The notes: a model not told the origin generated them from the sequence alone. DNA of 43,558 nucleotides from MFKM01 sp038065115 (GCA_038065115.1 JBBTRS010000034.1:1-43558); one strand, 5' to 3'; positions 29,532 to 38,924 are shown, numbered from the stretch's first letter. Numbers and translations are program-made.

Positions 29532-30635
29532 ATGAGACTAAAAATAAAATCAAAAAAGATTGACTATTTTTTTGTTTCACTGGTTTTTTTGTTAACCATT
29601 TTCGGTTTAGTGATGCTAACCAGCGCTTCTTCCGATTTGGGCAAAATTAAATTTAACGACAGTTATTATTATTTAAAACATCAGGTAATTTACGGCTTGA
29701 GCTTTGGTCTTTTGGGTTTTTTTATCGCCGCTAATGTTTATTATCGGCGTTGGGAAAAATTTGCTTTATTTTTTTTGATTGCCAGTATCGGGCTATTGGG
29801 TTTAGTTTCTACTCCTTTGGGGATTTTGTCCGGCGGCGCCAAGCGTTGGCTCTCTTTGGGGCAAATTTCTTTTCAGCCGTCTGAAATAGTTAAGTTGATT
29901 TTTCTGATTTATTTAGCCGCTTGGCTAAGTAAAGATAAAAATAGAGCCCGGCATTTCCTTACTGGTTTCGCGCCATTTTTTTGTTTATTGGCGATTATCG
30001 CCGGCATTTTATTAATCCAGCATTCAACCAGCGCCGTTATTATTATTTTGGCAACTACGCTTGGGGTTTATTTTGTCAGCGGAGCCAGGTGGAGATTTAT
30101 TTTAATTTTTTTTCTGATAGGACTTTTAATCCTGTCTTTGGTTATTCGTTTTACTTCTTATCGGCTTGAAAGAATCGTGTCTTTTTTAAATCCTCAATCC
30201 GATCCTTTAGACAAGACTTACCAAATCAACCAAACCTTGCTGTCTATCGGTTCTGGAATGATGTGGGGCAGGGGTTACGGGCAATCAACGACAAAAATTC
30301 ATTATCTGCCGGAACAGATCGGGGATTCTATTTTTGCCGTTATCGCGGAAGAATTGGGTTTCGTGGGAGCGACCGGTTTAATTATCGCTTTCTTTCTTTT
30401 AATTTGGAAAAGTTTCGCGATTGCCAGAAGAAGCTCTGATAATTTCGCTAAATTTTTAGCGATCGGTTTCGGTTTGTTTATCGGCTCGCAAGCTTTTGTG
30501 CATATCGGATCATTAACGGGATTAATTCCTTTAACGGGCGTGCCCTTGCCCTTTATAAGTTATGGGGGGACGGCTTTGGCAATTTTTTTGACGATGGCCG
30601 GAATTATCACTAATATTTCAAAGTATAGTTCCTAA
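29532..30635 (+). CDS. ftsW: SEDS peptidoglycan glycosyltransferase FtsW
   Basis: A 367-residue protein with about ten membrane segments. FGLVMLTSASS opens the first; GGAKRWLSLGQISFQPSEIVKL is the family signature with the Lys-Arg-Trp-Leu loop and conserved Glu. AVIAEELGFVGA and LTGVPLPFISYGGTALAIFL are the later conserved parts. SEDS proteins polymerise lipid II with a class B PBP. The neighbour murG favours FtsW over RodA, but the sequence alone does not settle it. Confidence 0.9.
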   Translation: MRLKIKSKKIDYFFVSLVFLLTIFGLVMLTSASSDLGKIKFNDSYYYLKHQVIYGLSFGLLGFFIAANVYYRRWEKFALFFLIASIGLLGLVSTPLGILSGGAKRWLSLGQISFQPSEIVKLIFLIYLAAWLSKDKNRARHFLTGFAPFFCLLAIIAGILLIQHSTSAVIIILATTLGVYFVSGARWRFILIFFLIGLLILSLVIRFTSYRLERIVSFLNPQSDPLDKTYQINQTLLSIGSGMMWGRGYGQSTTKIHYLPEQIGDSIFAVIAEELGFVGATGLIIAFFLLIWKSFAIARRSSDNFAKFLAIGFGLFIGSQAFVHIGSLTGLIPLTGVPLPFISYGGTALAIFLTMAGIITNISKYSS

Positions 30636-30655
30636 GACATAAAATAATATAAATT

Positions 30656-31798
30656 ATGAAAAACAAAATCAGAATTTTATTAACGGCTGGCGGCACCGGA
30701 GGCCACATTTATCCTTTAATTTCAGTAACGGATGAAATCTATCGTTTGGCCGGAGAACGAAATTTTAACTTGGAAATAAAATATTTCGGGCCGGCCAGTT
30801 CTTTAAACGCAGAGTTTGAAAGCAGGGGAGTGGGGGTGGAAAAAATTATTTCCAGCAAATTGCGGCGTTATTTTTCTTTAAATAATTTTATTGATGCTTT
30901 CAAATTTATTCTTGGTTTTTTTCAAGCGCTTTTTAAAATCTTCTGGTTTATGCCGGACTTAGTTTTTTCCAAAGGAGGGCCGGGAGCTTTAGCGGTTATT
31001 ATGGCCGCGCGATTTTACCGAATCCCGATAATGATTCACGAATCGGATACCATTCCCGGCTTAACCAATAGTCTGTCGGCTAAATTCGCGAAAAATATTT
31101 TTATCGCTTTTGAAAAAGCAGCTCAATATTTTCCGCCGGAAAAAACAATACCAGTCGGCAACCCTATCAGAGCCGGTATTTTAAGGGATATTCCCGAGCA
31201 GGAAACGGCAAAAAAGAATCTTGGCTTTAATTCATCTGAACCTTTGGTTTTGGTAGTCGGGGGTTCTCAAGGCGCTCTAAGAATAAATAATTTTGTTTTA
31301 GATAATTTAGGGGAAATTCTTGATTTAGCCCAGCTTTTTCACCAATCGGGTCCAGTTAATTTTTCGGAAACAAAAAAAGAAGCCGATTTTTTGCTTCGGA
31401 CCCTGGGAGATTCTTATCAAAAACGTTACCAATTGGTCGGTTACTTGCAAGACGCAAAAACCGTAAAAGAGGCTTTCGCCGCGGCTGATTTGGTTATTTC
31501 CCGAGCTGGCAGCGGCAGTATTTTTGAAATCGCCGCTTTTGGCAAGCCGAGCATTCTGATTCCCATACCCGAAGAAGTGGTGGGGGAACATCAGATTATT
31601 AATGCTTATGAATATGCCAAGACCGGAGCGGCTGTAGTAATTGAAGAGTCTAACTTTAAATCAAGCATTGTTTTGGATCAGGCCCGGAAAATTTTAACGA
31701 ACCCGGAATTGCAAAATAAAATGAGCCAAGCCGCTAAAAATTTCGCTAAACCCGAAGCGGCTAAAAAAATAGCGGAAGAAATCCTAAAAATCCTTTAA
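30656..31798 (+). CDS. murG: UDP-GlcNAc:lipid I N-acetylglucosaminyltransferase MurG
   Basis: A 380-residue GT28 enzyme at the inner face of the membrane that makes lipid II. LLTAGGTGGHIYPLISV is the N-terminal glycine-rich loop; FSKGGPGALAVIMAA and IHESDTIPGLTN follow. The donor domain has VVGGSQGALRIN, AAADLVISRAGSGSIFEIAAFG with the nucleotide-sugar Glu, and GEHQIINAYEYAKTGAA. Length and motifs are normal. It lies 20 bp after ftsW. Confidence 0.96.
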   Translation: MKNKIRILLTAGGTGGHIYPLISVTDEIYRLAGERNFNLEIKYFGPASSLNAEFESRGVGVEKIISSKLRRYFSLNNFIDAFKFILGFFQALFKIFWFMPDLVFSKGGPGALAVIMAARFYRIPIMIHESDTIPGLTNSLSAKFAKNIFIAFEKAAQYFPPEKTIPVGNPIRAGILRDIPEQETAKKNLGFNSSEPLVLVVGGSQGALRINNFVLDNLGEILDLAQLFHQSGPVNFSETKKEADFLLRTLGDSYQKRYQLVGYLQDAKTVKEAFAAADLVISRAGSGSIFEIAAFGKPSILIPIPEEVVGEHQIINAYEYAKTGAAVVIEESNFKSSIVLDQARKILTNPELQNKMSQAAKNFAKPEAAKKIAEEILKIL

Positions 31799-31894
31799 AA
31801 AGAGTTAAAAATGCCTTGCTTGTAATCGCGAATAAAGTATTAATTTTATTTTGCGACAGACAGCAAATACATGGCAAGATGGGCGGATTTTTGA

Positions 31895-31900
31895 TAAAAT
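31895..31900 (+). promoter_or_regulatory. -10 box that decides the gltX start
   Basis: TAAAAT seven bases before ATG 31908; it would lie inside the frame if translation began at 31851. Confidence 0.5.
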
Positions 31901-31907
31901 CAAGACA

Positions 31908-33359
31908 ATGACCGAAAATCCCAAAAAAGAGGTTCGAGTGAGAATCGCGCCTTCGCCAACCGGGTCTTTGCACCTAGGAACGGCTAGAACCGCCCTTTTT
32001 AATTGGCTTTTTGCCAGAAAACACGAAGGAACTTTCATTTTACGGATAGAAGACACCGATTTGGAACGTTCTAGCCAGGAACACGAGAAGAATATCATCG
32101 AAGGCCTTCAGTGGTTGGGTTTGAACTGGGACGAAGGGCCTATAAACGCGGATTCGGGCGCGGATAAACGCGAAAAACATACCGGTAATTACGGACCTTA
32201 TAGGCAATCGGAACGTTTGGACATCTATGAAAAATATATAAAAAAACTTCTTCAAGAGAATAAGGCTTATTATTGTTTTTGCTCGAAGGAAGAATTGGAA
32301 GAAGAAAGAGAGGCGATGCTTTCCCAGGGTTTGCCGCCAAAATACAGCGGTCGTTGCAGAAATAACCACGAACCGGATTTTAGCCGGCCATCGGTTATCC
32401 GTTTTAGGGTGCCGGAAACGGAAATAATTTTTCATGATTTGATTCGCGGCAAGGTAAAGTTTGATACCCGTCTTATCGGTGATATTGTCATTGCCAAAGA
32501 TTTACGAACGCCGCTTTATAATTTGGCGGTGGTTATTGATGATTTTGAAATGAAAATTAGCCACGTTATCAGAGGCGAAGATCATATTTCCAATACGCCA
32601 AAACAAATTTTGCTTCAAAACGCTTTGGGCATCGAAGAACCGATTTACGCTCATTTGCCATTAATTCTTTCGCCGGACCGAAGCAAGCTTTCTAAGCGTT
32701 ATTTGGAAACATCAATTGACGATTATCGGAGAGAAGGGTATTTGCCTGAAACATTGATCAATTTTTTGGCCCTATTGGGCTGGCATTCCGAAGAAGACAG
32801 GGAAATATTCAGCTTAGGAGAGTTGATAAAAGAGTTTAATTTAAGACGGGTTCAAAAAGGAGGAGCTGTTTTTAATTTAGAAAAATTAGATTGGCTTAAC
32901 GGCCAATATATTATGAAACTGGAACCCGATAAATTAGCGTATCGTTTAGAAAATTTTGTTCCCCGGGATTGGCTGAAAGACAAAGAATTTTTCACTAAAG
33001 TGGTTGAAATTGAGAAAGCCAGAATTAAAAGATTGATCGATTTTCCCAAATTAGTCGGTTTCTTTTTTGAATTGCCCGACTATCCGGCCAAACTTTTAAT
33101 TTGGGATAAAACATCAAAAGAAAACACTCTTGAAAATCTTCGCTTGATTTTTTCTTTGGTGGAAAATTTTGCCGGAGCCGAAGGTAAAATAATGGCCTTG
33201 GCCGAGAGTCGGGGCAGGGGAGAAACGCTTTGGCCGTTACGGGTGGCTTTTTCCGGTCAAGCCGCTTCGCCGGGCCCTTTTGAGATTATGAAGGCGCTGG
33301 GCAGGGAAGAAAGCTTGAAAAGAATAGAAACAGCCACCTCCAAGCTGGAATCTAGCTAA
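31908..33359 (+). CDS. gltX: Glutamyl-tRNA synthetase
   Basis: 483 residues from ATG 31908 (MTENPKKEVRVRIAPSPTGS); an upstream ATG at 31851 would add 19 residues unlike the family. Class I motifs are HLGTARTALFNWL (HIGH type, here HLGT) and KLSKR in RSKLSKRYLETS. FILRIEDTDLERS, and the zinc-like region CFCSKEELEEER with a later C...H follow. With two tRNA-Gln genes present and no GlnRS here, it may also charge tRNA-Gln for the GatCAB route; this cannot be judged from one gene. Confidence 0.95.
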   Translation: MTENPKKEVRVRIAPSPTGSLHLGTARTALFNWLFARKHEGTFILRIEDTDLERSSQEHEKNIIEGLQWLGLNWDEGPINADSGADKREKHTGNYGPYRQSERLDIYEKYIKKLLQENKAYYCFCSKEELEEEREAMLSQGLPPKYSGRCRNNHEPDFSRPSVIRFRVPETEIIFHDLIRGKVKFDTRLIGDIVIAKDLRTPLYNLAVVIDDFEMKISHVIRGEDHISNTPKQILLQNALGIEEPIYAHLPLILSPDRSKLSKRYLETSIDDYRREGYLPETLINFLALLGWHSEEDREIFSLGELIKEFNLRRVQKGGAVFNLEKLDWLNGQYIMKLEPDKLAYRLENFVPRDWLKDKEFFTKVVEIEKARIKRLIDFPKLVGFFFELPDYPAKLLIWDKTSKENTLENLRLIFSLVENFAGAEGKIMALAESRGRGETLWPLRVAFSGQAASPGPFEIMKALGREESLKRIETATSKLESS

Positions 33360-33361
33360 GA

Positions 33362-33535
33362 ATTTAGAATTTAGAAAATAGAATCTAGAATAAAACCTAG
33401 AATTAAAATAGGAATATGAAAGATAAATTTTTAAACAAAAAGAAGCTAAATCCTACTTTCTACTTTCTATTTTCTAAATTTTTTTTCATCATTCTACTTT
33501 CTACTTTCTATTTTCTATTTTCTATCGTTCACGCC
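33362..33535. repeat. Low-complexity inverted repeat reaching into a signal peptide
   Basis: The gap holds repeats of TTTAGAAAATAGAATCTAGA; 33369-33389 is the near-complement of 33459-33479 (TCTACTTTCTATTTTCTAAAT) in the next gene. Further TCTACTTTCTATTTTC units run to about 33525 and encode the hydrophobic FYFLFSKFFFIILL-type core of its signal peptide. The mRNA 5' end can fold over the start codon. Confidence 0.65.
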
Positions 33536-34786
33536 GCCACCTCCCAAGAATTAAAAAATGAAATCAATCAAAAAAGCGCCGAGCTTCAGCAGATTGAAAC
33601 CGAGCGTCAGCAAATTTTAGACAACCTCAAGGAATTGGACAAGGAAAGCCTTACTCTTCAAAAAGATATTAAAAAAAATGAGTATCAGATTAATCAATTA
33701 AATCTAACCATAAAATCAAGCCGGATTAATATTGAAAAGCTTGGCTTGGAAATCAAATCTTTGGAATATGAAATTAAAAACATTGAAGACAAATCGGGCC
33801 TTAAAAAAGAAGCTATTGTTAAATTGCTAAGAGAGCTCCAGGAGAAAGAGAATGAAAACCTGCTGACTATTTTTTTAAGGAATAAAAGTCTCGCTGAAAG
33901 CGTTTTCGAAACCCAAGAACTTCTTGATTTTAATAACGGTTTAACTCTGGAAGTGGCTGATTTGCGGCGACTTCACGAAGAGCGTTCTCAGAAATTTGAC
34001 GAAATTTCCGTGAGCAAACAAGAACAAGAATCGGAAAATTATAATTTACGAAACCGAAAATTGATAGTGGAAGAACAAAAAACCGAACGGCGGAATCTTT
34101 TGGCGTTAAACAAAAAACAAGAAAAAAATTATCAGCAAAGGATTGAGGAATTGGAAAAACAACAGGCCGAAATTAATACGGAAATCGAAGAAATTGAAGT
34201 TGAATTACGGAAGAGAATAGATCCCACGGTTTTGCCGATACCTCGGCCCGGGGTTTTAGCGATACCCATTAAATTTGATTTAGTTAAAAATTTAACTCAA
34301 GGGTACGGCGCAACGAAGTTTGCCCAGTCGGCTTACAGCAGTAAATTCCACAACGGCATTGATATCGGAGCGCCTATGGGAACGCCCGTTTTAGCGGCGG
34401 AAAATGGCCGGGTGACGGCGGTAGAAAATACCGATTCTTACTGTCCTTCTGTCTGGTACGGCCGAAAAAAATACGGGGGTTCCTATGGAAAATATATTGT
34501 CATTAAACACGAAAATAATCTCTCAACGTTATATTCTCATCTTTCTTTGTCAACCGTAAAAATTGGCGATACGGTGAACAGGGGAGATGTCATCGGTTAC
34601 GTCGGCAATACCGGTTTTTCAACCGGCCCCCATCTTCATTTCACCGTTTACGCTAACATTTACAGCGCCGGAGAGAGATTATTATCTCCGGAAATAAAAA
34701 ATAGCGTTCACTGCGGCCCCCAGCCGTATGGAGCAACGATGAATCCTCTTGATTATGTCGCGGCGGGGCTTTCAGCCGGACGATAA
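33416..34786 (+). CDS. Murein hydrolase activator, EnvC-like, M23 peptidase domain
   Basis: A 456-residue exported protein. An N-terminal hydrophobic segment (about 13-42, ending near IVHAATSQ, probable signal cleavage at VHA) is followed by a coiled coil of about 220 residues (ELKNEINQKSAELQQIETER onward). The C-terminal M23 domain shows HNGIDIGAPMGTPVLA (H-x3-D), and GPHLHFTVY with the second His pair, so the zinc site looks complete and it may cut peptidoglycan itself. GYGATKFAQS and NRGDVIGYVGNTG are typical. EnvC proteins work with FtsEX, which is encoded at 13352. Confidence 0.92.
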   Translation: MKDKFLNKKKLNPTFYFLFSKFFFIILLSTFYFLFSIVHAATSQELKNEINQKSAELQQIETERQQILDNLKELDKESLTLQKDIKKNEYQINQLNLTIKSSRINIEKLGLEIKSLEYEIKNIEDKSGLKKEAIVKLLRELQEKENENLLTIFLRNKSLAESVFETQELLDFNNGLTLEVADLRRLHEERSQKFDEISVSKQEQESENYNLRNRKLIVEEQKTERRNLLALNKKQEKNYQQRIEELEKQQAEINTEIEEIEVELRKRIDPTVLPIPRPGVLAIPIKFDLVKNLTQGYGATKFAQSAYSSKFHNGIDIGAPMGTPVLAAENGRVTAVENTDSYCPSVWYGRKKYGGSYGKYIVIKHENNLSTLYSHLSLSTVKIGDTVNRGDVIGYVGNTGFSTGPHLHFTVYANIYSAGERLLSPEIKNSVHCGPQPYGATMNPLDYVAAGLSAGR

Positions 34787-34791
34787 TCGGT

Positions 34792-34797
34792 TATAAT
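34792..34797 (+). promoter_or_regulatory. -10 box before the gene at 34808
   Basis: TATAAT ten bases before the ATG; the short gap contains AAGGA, so either a leaderless or a very short leader mRNA is possible. Confidence 0.45.
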
Positions 34798-34807
34798 AAA
34801 CAAGGAT

Positions 34808-35218
34808 ATGGAATTTAAAATTTTGTTTTTGTTTGTTTTTATTTTAATGATGTTTTTTTCAACAATCGGAATTTCTTTAGCCGAGGTGAAAATTTCCGAT
34901 ATGCCGACTTCGGAAAAAATTCAGAATTTTATTCCCAAGCCCTTAACCGAACTTTTTAAAATGTTTAATAATATAAACCTTGATTTTCTTAAATTGCCAT
35001 TTTTCAACCGGGTAGCGGAGAGTATCCCAAAATCAGGCGAAGAGATTGGAAATAGCTTCCAGAAGCTAACCAGCGGCCTAGAAATTGCGAATAATTGGCT
35101 AAAAAGCCGTATCGGGCTGGATGTCGTTTTTATGGTTAAAAAGATAGGAGAGTTTTTTGTTTGGATTTTTGAAGGCATCGCCAATTTAATTAAAACTGGG
35201 CTGTCTTTTATAAAATAA
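34808..35218 (+). CDS. Hypothetical exported protein
   Basis: 136 residues with a signal peptide (MEFKILFLFVFILMMFFST, cleavage near SLAEV) and a helical remainder: IPKPLTELFKMFNNINLDF, SGEEIGNSFQKLTSGLEI, and an amphipathic end (FFVWIFEGIANLIKTGLSFI) that may sit on the membrane. No known family is recognised. It comes 22 bp after the M23 gene and may help it. Confidence 0.65.
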   Translation: MEFKILFLFVFILMMFFSTIGISLAEVKISDMPTSEKIQNFIPKPLTELFKMFNNINLDFLKLPFFNRVAESIPKSGEEIGNSFQKLTSGLEIANNWLKSRIGLDVVFMVKKIGEFFVWIFEGIANLIKTGLSFIK

Positions 35219-35270
35219 AAAAATCTTGATAAATTTGTCGGCTGATAGCTGGCTTTTAATTATTATCAAC

Positions 35271-35357
35271 AATAGGGAAGTCTTTCAATGAATGTTTTAA
35301 TAGATATGTCGTAAAAGGTATATTGTACGACACATCTAGCTATTGAAAATCCCTATT
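35271..35357. repeat. Nested inverted repeat (87 bp)
   Basis: AATAGGGA (35271)/TCCCTATT (35350), TTTCAAT (35283)/ATTGAAA (35342), and AGATATGTCGT (35302)/ACGACACATCT (35327) nest around a short loop. It fills most of the 173-base gap, just before a possible -10 (TATAAA near 35371) of the nuclease gene. It may be a small palindromic element or a protein-binding site. Confidence 0.6.
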
Positions 35358-35391
35358 CCCCTGTTAAGATATAAAGACGCCAAAGACACTT

Positions 35392-36165
35392 ATGTATTAT
35401 TCAAATTTAGAGCATTTTAAAGGTTTAAGCGGTTACGAAATAGACGGTTCGTGGTATCCGCGCGTAACTAAAATTATTGACATCAAGGCCAAGCCGGCGC
35501 TTTATCGTTTTTACGCCGAAATGGGCAATTTCAACGAAGGAGAGGCGGTCAAAAAACAATCGGCGACCGAAGGCACGCTGATGCACGAAACCATTGAACA
35601 AATTCTCGTTGGCAAGTCCCCTGTTATTGATCCAATTATTGCCCCGGCTGTTGAGGCTTTTTTGGAATTACGGGAAAAAAGAAACATTCAAGTTGATGAG
35701 CAATTCGTGGAAAAGCAGATTGTTCATTTTGATGAACGTTACGCCGGCACTCTTGACGCGCTAGCTCTTATTGACGGCAAATTCGGGGTTTTGGACATCA
35801 AAACATCCCAAGCGATTTATCGCGATTATAATCTTCAAACCGCGGCTTATATGGCGGCTGTCCAAAATGAGCATAAAAATATCCAAACCCGTTGGATTTT
35901 AAGAATTGATCAAATTAAGACTTGTTTTGACTGCGGCGCTACGCTTCGTCAAAAAGGCGGCCGGGAAAAAATAAAATTGCCCTGGATTAACGGCGGAACC
36001 AGCGCGAAAGCGAAAAATTGCGAACACCGATGGTCGGAACTTAAAGGCAGCATTGAGCTAAAAGAATTCCCCTATTGGGAAGAAGATTTTAAAGCATTTC
36101 TAGGCGCCAAGAAACTTTGGGAATGGGAAAATGAATTTTGGTTAAAACAGATTGGGTATATTTAA
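35392..36165 (+). CDS. PD-(D/E)XK nuclease family protein
   Basis: A 257-residue protein with the RecB/Cas4-like nuclease core: AGTLDALALIDGKFGVLDIK, then T, followed by YNLQTAAYMAAV. This gives Asp in GTLD, Asp and Lys in LDIKT, and the Gln-Tyr helix. An N-terminal TRP-rich region (GSWYPRVTKIIDIKAKPALY) holds the early conserved Glu-Gly-His part (ATEGTLMHE). A later CFDCGA ... CEHRW group might bind zinc and is unusual. It is alone, with no cas or helicase gene nearby, so its DNA target is unknown. Confidence 0.82.
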   Translation: MYYSNLEHFKGLSGYEIDGSWYPRVTKIIDIKAKPALYRFYAEMGNFNEGEAVKKQSATEGTLMHETIEQILVGKSPVIDPIIAPAVEAFLELREKRNIQVDEQFVEKQIVHFDERYAGTLDALALIDGKFGVLDIKTSQAIYRDYNLQTAAYMAAVQNEHKNIQTRWILRIDQIKTCFDCGATLRQKGGREKIKLPWINGGTSAKAKNCEHRWSELKGSIELKEFPYWEEDFKAFLGAKKLWEWENEFWLKQIGYI

Positions 36166-36194
36166 ATAAAAAGATTCTCTAGTTTTTTATCTTT

Positions 36195-37256
36195 TTATAA
36201 AAATCTTGCTAGAAAGAACAATGCCAGGCCGATAGCGCTGGAAAGAGCCGAGATAATCCAAAAACGCATTGTTACTTGAGTTTCCGGCCAGCCGATGGCT
36301 TCAAAATGATGGTGAATCGGAGTGGAAAGAAAAATTTTCCGGTGAAAAATTTTTTTGCTTATCGTTTGAACAATCACCGAAAGCGACTCAACCACCAGGA
36401 TTAAGGCGAAAAACGGCAGAAAAAAAGCGGTATTGGTTAACATGGCGATGACTCCCAAGGTGATACCTAAAGACATAGAACCGGTGTCCCCCATAAAAAA
36501 TTTGGCCGGATAAACATTAAACCAAAGAAAAGCCAGCAAAGTCCCCAGTATCACCATTTCCATCGCCGCCAAGTCGTACCGGCCCAAGACAAAAGAAATA
36601 ACAACCAAAGAACCGAAAGCAAACAGAAGAATGCCGCCGGCTAAACCGTCAAGGCCGTCGGTCTCGTTGGCGGAAAAAGCGGTAGCCACGATAATAAATA
36701 TAAAAATGGGAATGTACCACCAACCGATTTCAAAATTTCCTAAAAAGGGAACGTAAAAAGTGCTCCAGCCGAGGCGGAAGTAAAACCACCAAGCGCCAAT
36801 GGCCGCGACAAAAGTATAGAGAATTATTTTCAGTCCCATTTGCAAGCCGCCGCCTTTAGGACCGATCTTTAGTATCCCCAAAAAATCATCAAACAAGCCG
36901 ATAATTCCGGCAATCAACATCGTCGCTAGTGGCAAATAGGTTTGAGCCCGGTTAATAAAATTGAAATAACCCCAAAAACCGTCCGCTAACTTACTCAATA
37001 TTAAAAATAAAAGCGCCAAAACGATAACCGTCCCCCAAATGATTACCCCGCCCATGGTCGGCGTTTGGGATTTGTTTTGATGGAGTCGGGAAAAAACCGG
37101 AGTTAAAGAAGCATCGCGAATATTTTTTTTGGTTAGATTGAATTTATGAAGAAGCCGAACCGTCAACGGCGCCAACAAAAAAGAAACCCCAAAAGAGACC
37201 GCTAATAAAATCAGCATTCTTACGACCTGAAAAACAATTTGGACATTACCGTTCAT
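36195..37256 (-). CDS. mraY: Phospho-N-acetylmuramoyl-pentapeptide transferase MraY
   Basis: A 353-residue membrane enzyme with ten segments that joins phospho-MurNAc-pentapeptide to undecaprenyl phosphate to give lipid I. Motifs are QNKSQTPTMGG, GIIGLFDDFLGI with the catalytic Asp-Asp, ANETDGLDGLAGG with the NxxxDGLDGL signature, GDTGSMSLG and STPIHHHFEAIGWPE with the His cluster. Length is normal. Its start overlaps the stop of the upstream carboxypeptidase gene by 11 bases. Confidence 0.97.
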   Translation of the reverse strand: MNGNVQIVFQVVRMLILLAVSFGVSFLLAPLTVRLLHKFNLTKKNIRDASLTPVFSRLHQNKSQTPTMGGVIIWGTVIVLALLFLILSKLADGFWGYFNFINRAQTYLPLATMLIAGIIGLFDDFLGILKIGPKGGGLQMGLKIILYTFVAAIGAWWFYFRLGWSTFYVPFLGNFEIGWWYIPIFIFIIVATAFSANETDGLDGLAGGILLFAFGSLVVISFVLGRYDLAAMEMVILGTLLAFLWFNVYPAKFFMGDTGSMSLGITLGVIAMLTNTAFFLPFFALILVVESLSVIVQTISKKIFHRKIFLSTPIHHHFEAIGWPETQVTMRFWIISALSSAIGLALFFLARFL

Positions 37257-38289
37257 TTTGGTATCGGGTTATATAGCCAAGAAGCTCTCTGGTTTGCTCA
37301 AAACGATTTTCGCTTCCCAAAACGACGATTAAAATTTTGCGGTTATTTAAAGAAAACAAAGAAACTAAATTTTCTTTGGCTTCGTCAAGATAACCGGTTT
37401 TACCGCCTAGAAAATTCGGTTGGCCGGCGAAAAAATTAATATTTCGCAGATTGCCAATTTTTGTTTCCTGGCTGTAATTCAATATTTCCGGATAATTTTC
37501 GGCTATGTATTTCATTAATTTTCTGATGTCATTAGCCGTTGATTGATTAATCGGAGAAAGGCCGGTCGGGTCAAAAAAAACCGTTTGGCTCAAGCCAAGA
37601 TTAACCGCTTTTTTATTCATCAATTTAACGAAATCGGGCAAGCCGAAACTGTAGAATTCCGCTAGAGCCGTCGCCGCGTCATTACTGGAAGTTAAAATCA
37701 TTATTTTTATTAAATTTTCAACTTTGCGCAATTCGCCCGTTTTCAATTTTCCCGAATCCCCTTCCGTGGCGATGGCATTCTCGCTGATTATGACTTCTTT
37801 TTCTTTACCGATTTCTTCAATGGCTAAAACCGCGGTCATTAATTTAGTGATAGAAGCCAAAGGCCAACGCTGATTAATATTATAACCGATAAAATCGGTA
37901 TTATCATCTAAATCGGAGATTAAAGTAATTTTACTTTTAAAACTAATGGGTGTTGCTGGCTGGTTGCTCGCCGATGACTGTTCTTCAAGAATCGGCGATT
38001 GCTGATAAGAAACAGGGCTTTCGGGAAAAAAACCATAGGGAATAGCTGTGATTAAATTTTCCGAAAAACCATTGCCGTTTTCATAATTTAATATCGGCGA
38101 ATTTTCGGACAAAACTTCTTCCGTATTAGCGGTTGCCAGTTCCTCCGAAATTAAATTATTAGCTTTCGTTGATTCCGCGAAAGAGATCGATTGTTTTATC
38201 GTAAGCGTTTTAATTTTTGTTTCTTTGGTAATCAATAAAGAAGTTAAAATCAAAACTACCAATAATAAAGATTGAAAGTTGTTATACAT
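37246..38289 (-). CDS. D-alanyl-D-alanine carboxypeptidase (PBP5/DacA type, S11)
   Basis: A 347-residue exported enzyme. An N-terminal hydrophobic segment (LLLVVLILTSLLI) is followed by about 110 residues of low-complexity linker. The catalytic domain has SITKLMTAV (S-x-x-K), SSNDAATAL (SxN) and GGKTGYLDEA (KTG), all intact. It trims the last D-Ala of peptidoglycan stems, which limits cross-linking. The usual C-terminal beta domain is missing; the enzyme is held by its N-terminal anchor. Confidence 0.93.
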   Translation of the reverse strand: MYNNFQSLLLVVLILTSLLITKETKIKTLTIKQSISFAESTKANNLISEELATANTEEVLSENSPILNYENGNGFSENLITAIPYGFFPESPVSYQQSPILEEQSSASNQPATPISFKSKITLISDLDDNTDFIGYNINQRWPLASITKLMTAVLAIEEIGKEKEVIISENAIATEGDSGKLKTGELRKVENLIKIMILTSSNDAATALAEFYSFGLPDFVKLMNKKAVNLGLSQTVFFDPTGLSPINQSTANDIRKLMKYIAENYPEILNYSQETKIGNLRNINFFAGQPNFLGGKTGYLDEAKENLVSLFSLNNRKILIVVLGSENRFEQTRELLGYITRYQNER

Positions 38290-38327
38290 TGCCGATATTA
38301 TTTAAATTGAGATTTTTTATGCGAATG

Positions 38328-38915
38328 CTACGTTTTTGTTTCGCCCAATGAAGTTTTATCTGACGAGGCGAGTTTGAATTTTTCAACCAGATTATTGTAT
38401 TTTTGATATTCTGGAAGCTCTTCCTGCTTTGCCAAGCCAAAATGTTTTAAAAAATCAAAACTGATATTGTAAAGGAAGATATAGGGCCGTTGCGGATCGG
38501 GATAGCGTTCCACTAATCCCCTGACCAAAAGATTTCTTAAAATATAACCGGAATTAACGCCTCTTAGATAATCAACCATTGACCGCGCGATTGGGCCGTT
38601 GTAAGCAACAATAGAAAGCGTTTCTAGAGCCGCCGGCGTCAGATTTTCTTTGATTTCCTCTTTGATTATTTTTTCGCCTAACTTGTGGAAATCGGGTTTG
38701 GTCGCTAATTGAATTTGATCGCCGATTCTATTTAACATTAAACCCCGATTATTGTCGGATTTTAATTGAATCTCAAAAACATTGATTATTTCTTCCAGCT
38801 CTTCTTTTTTGATTTCCAAAAGTTCGGCTATTTTTTTAAGCTCCATTGGTTCGCCGTAAATAAATAACAAGCTTTCCAAAGCCGCGGTTAAATTATTTTT
38901 TGTTTGCTCTTCCAT
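38328..38915 (-). CDS. scpB: Segregation and condensation protein B
   Basis: A 195-residue protein of two winged-helix domains: LTAALESLLFIYGEPMELKK, LKSDNNRGLMLNRIGDQIQL, then ALETLSIVAYNGPIARSMVD and RGVNSGYILRNLLVRGLVER. ScpB joins ScpA and SMC in the condensin complex. It starts 9 bp after scpA, in the usual pair. Confidence 0.95.
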   Translation of the reverse strand: MEEQTKNNLTAALESLLFIYGEPMELKKIAELLEIKKEELEEIINVFEIQLKSDNNRGLMLNRIGDQIQLATKPDFHKLGEKIIKEEIKENLTPAALETLSIVAYNGPIARSMVDYLRGVNSGYILRNLLVRGLVERYPDPQRPYIFLYNISFDFLKHFGLAKQEELPEYQKYNNLVEKFKLASSDKTSLGETKT

Positions 38916-38924
38916 TTTTTAATA

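Noticed and set aside
35392..36165. Cas4
   Set aside because: The RecB-like core fits, but the four-Cys iron-sulfur pattern of Cas4 is not seen and there is no CRISPR locus.
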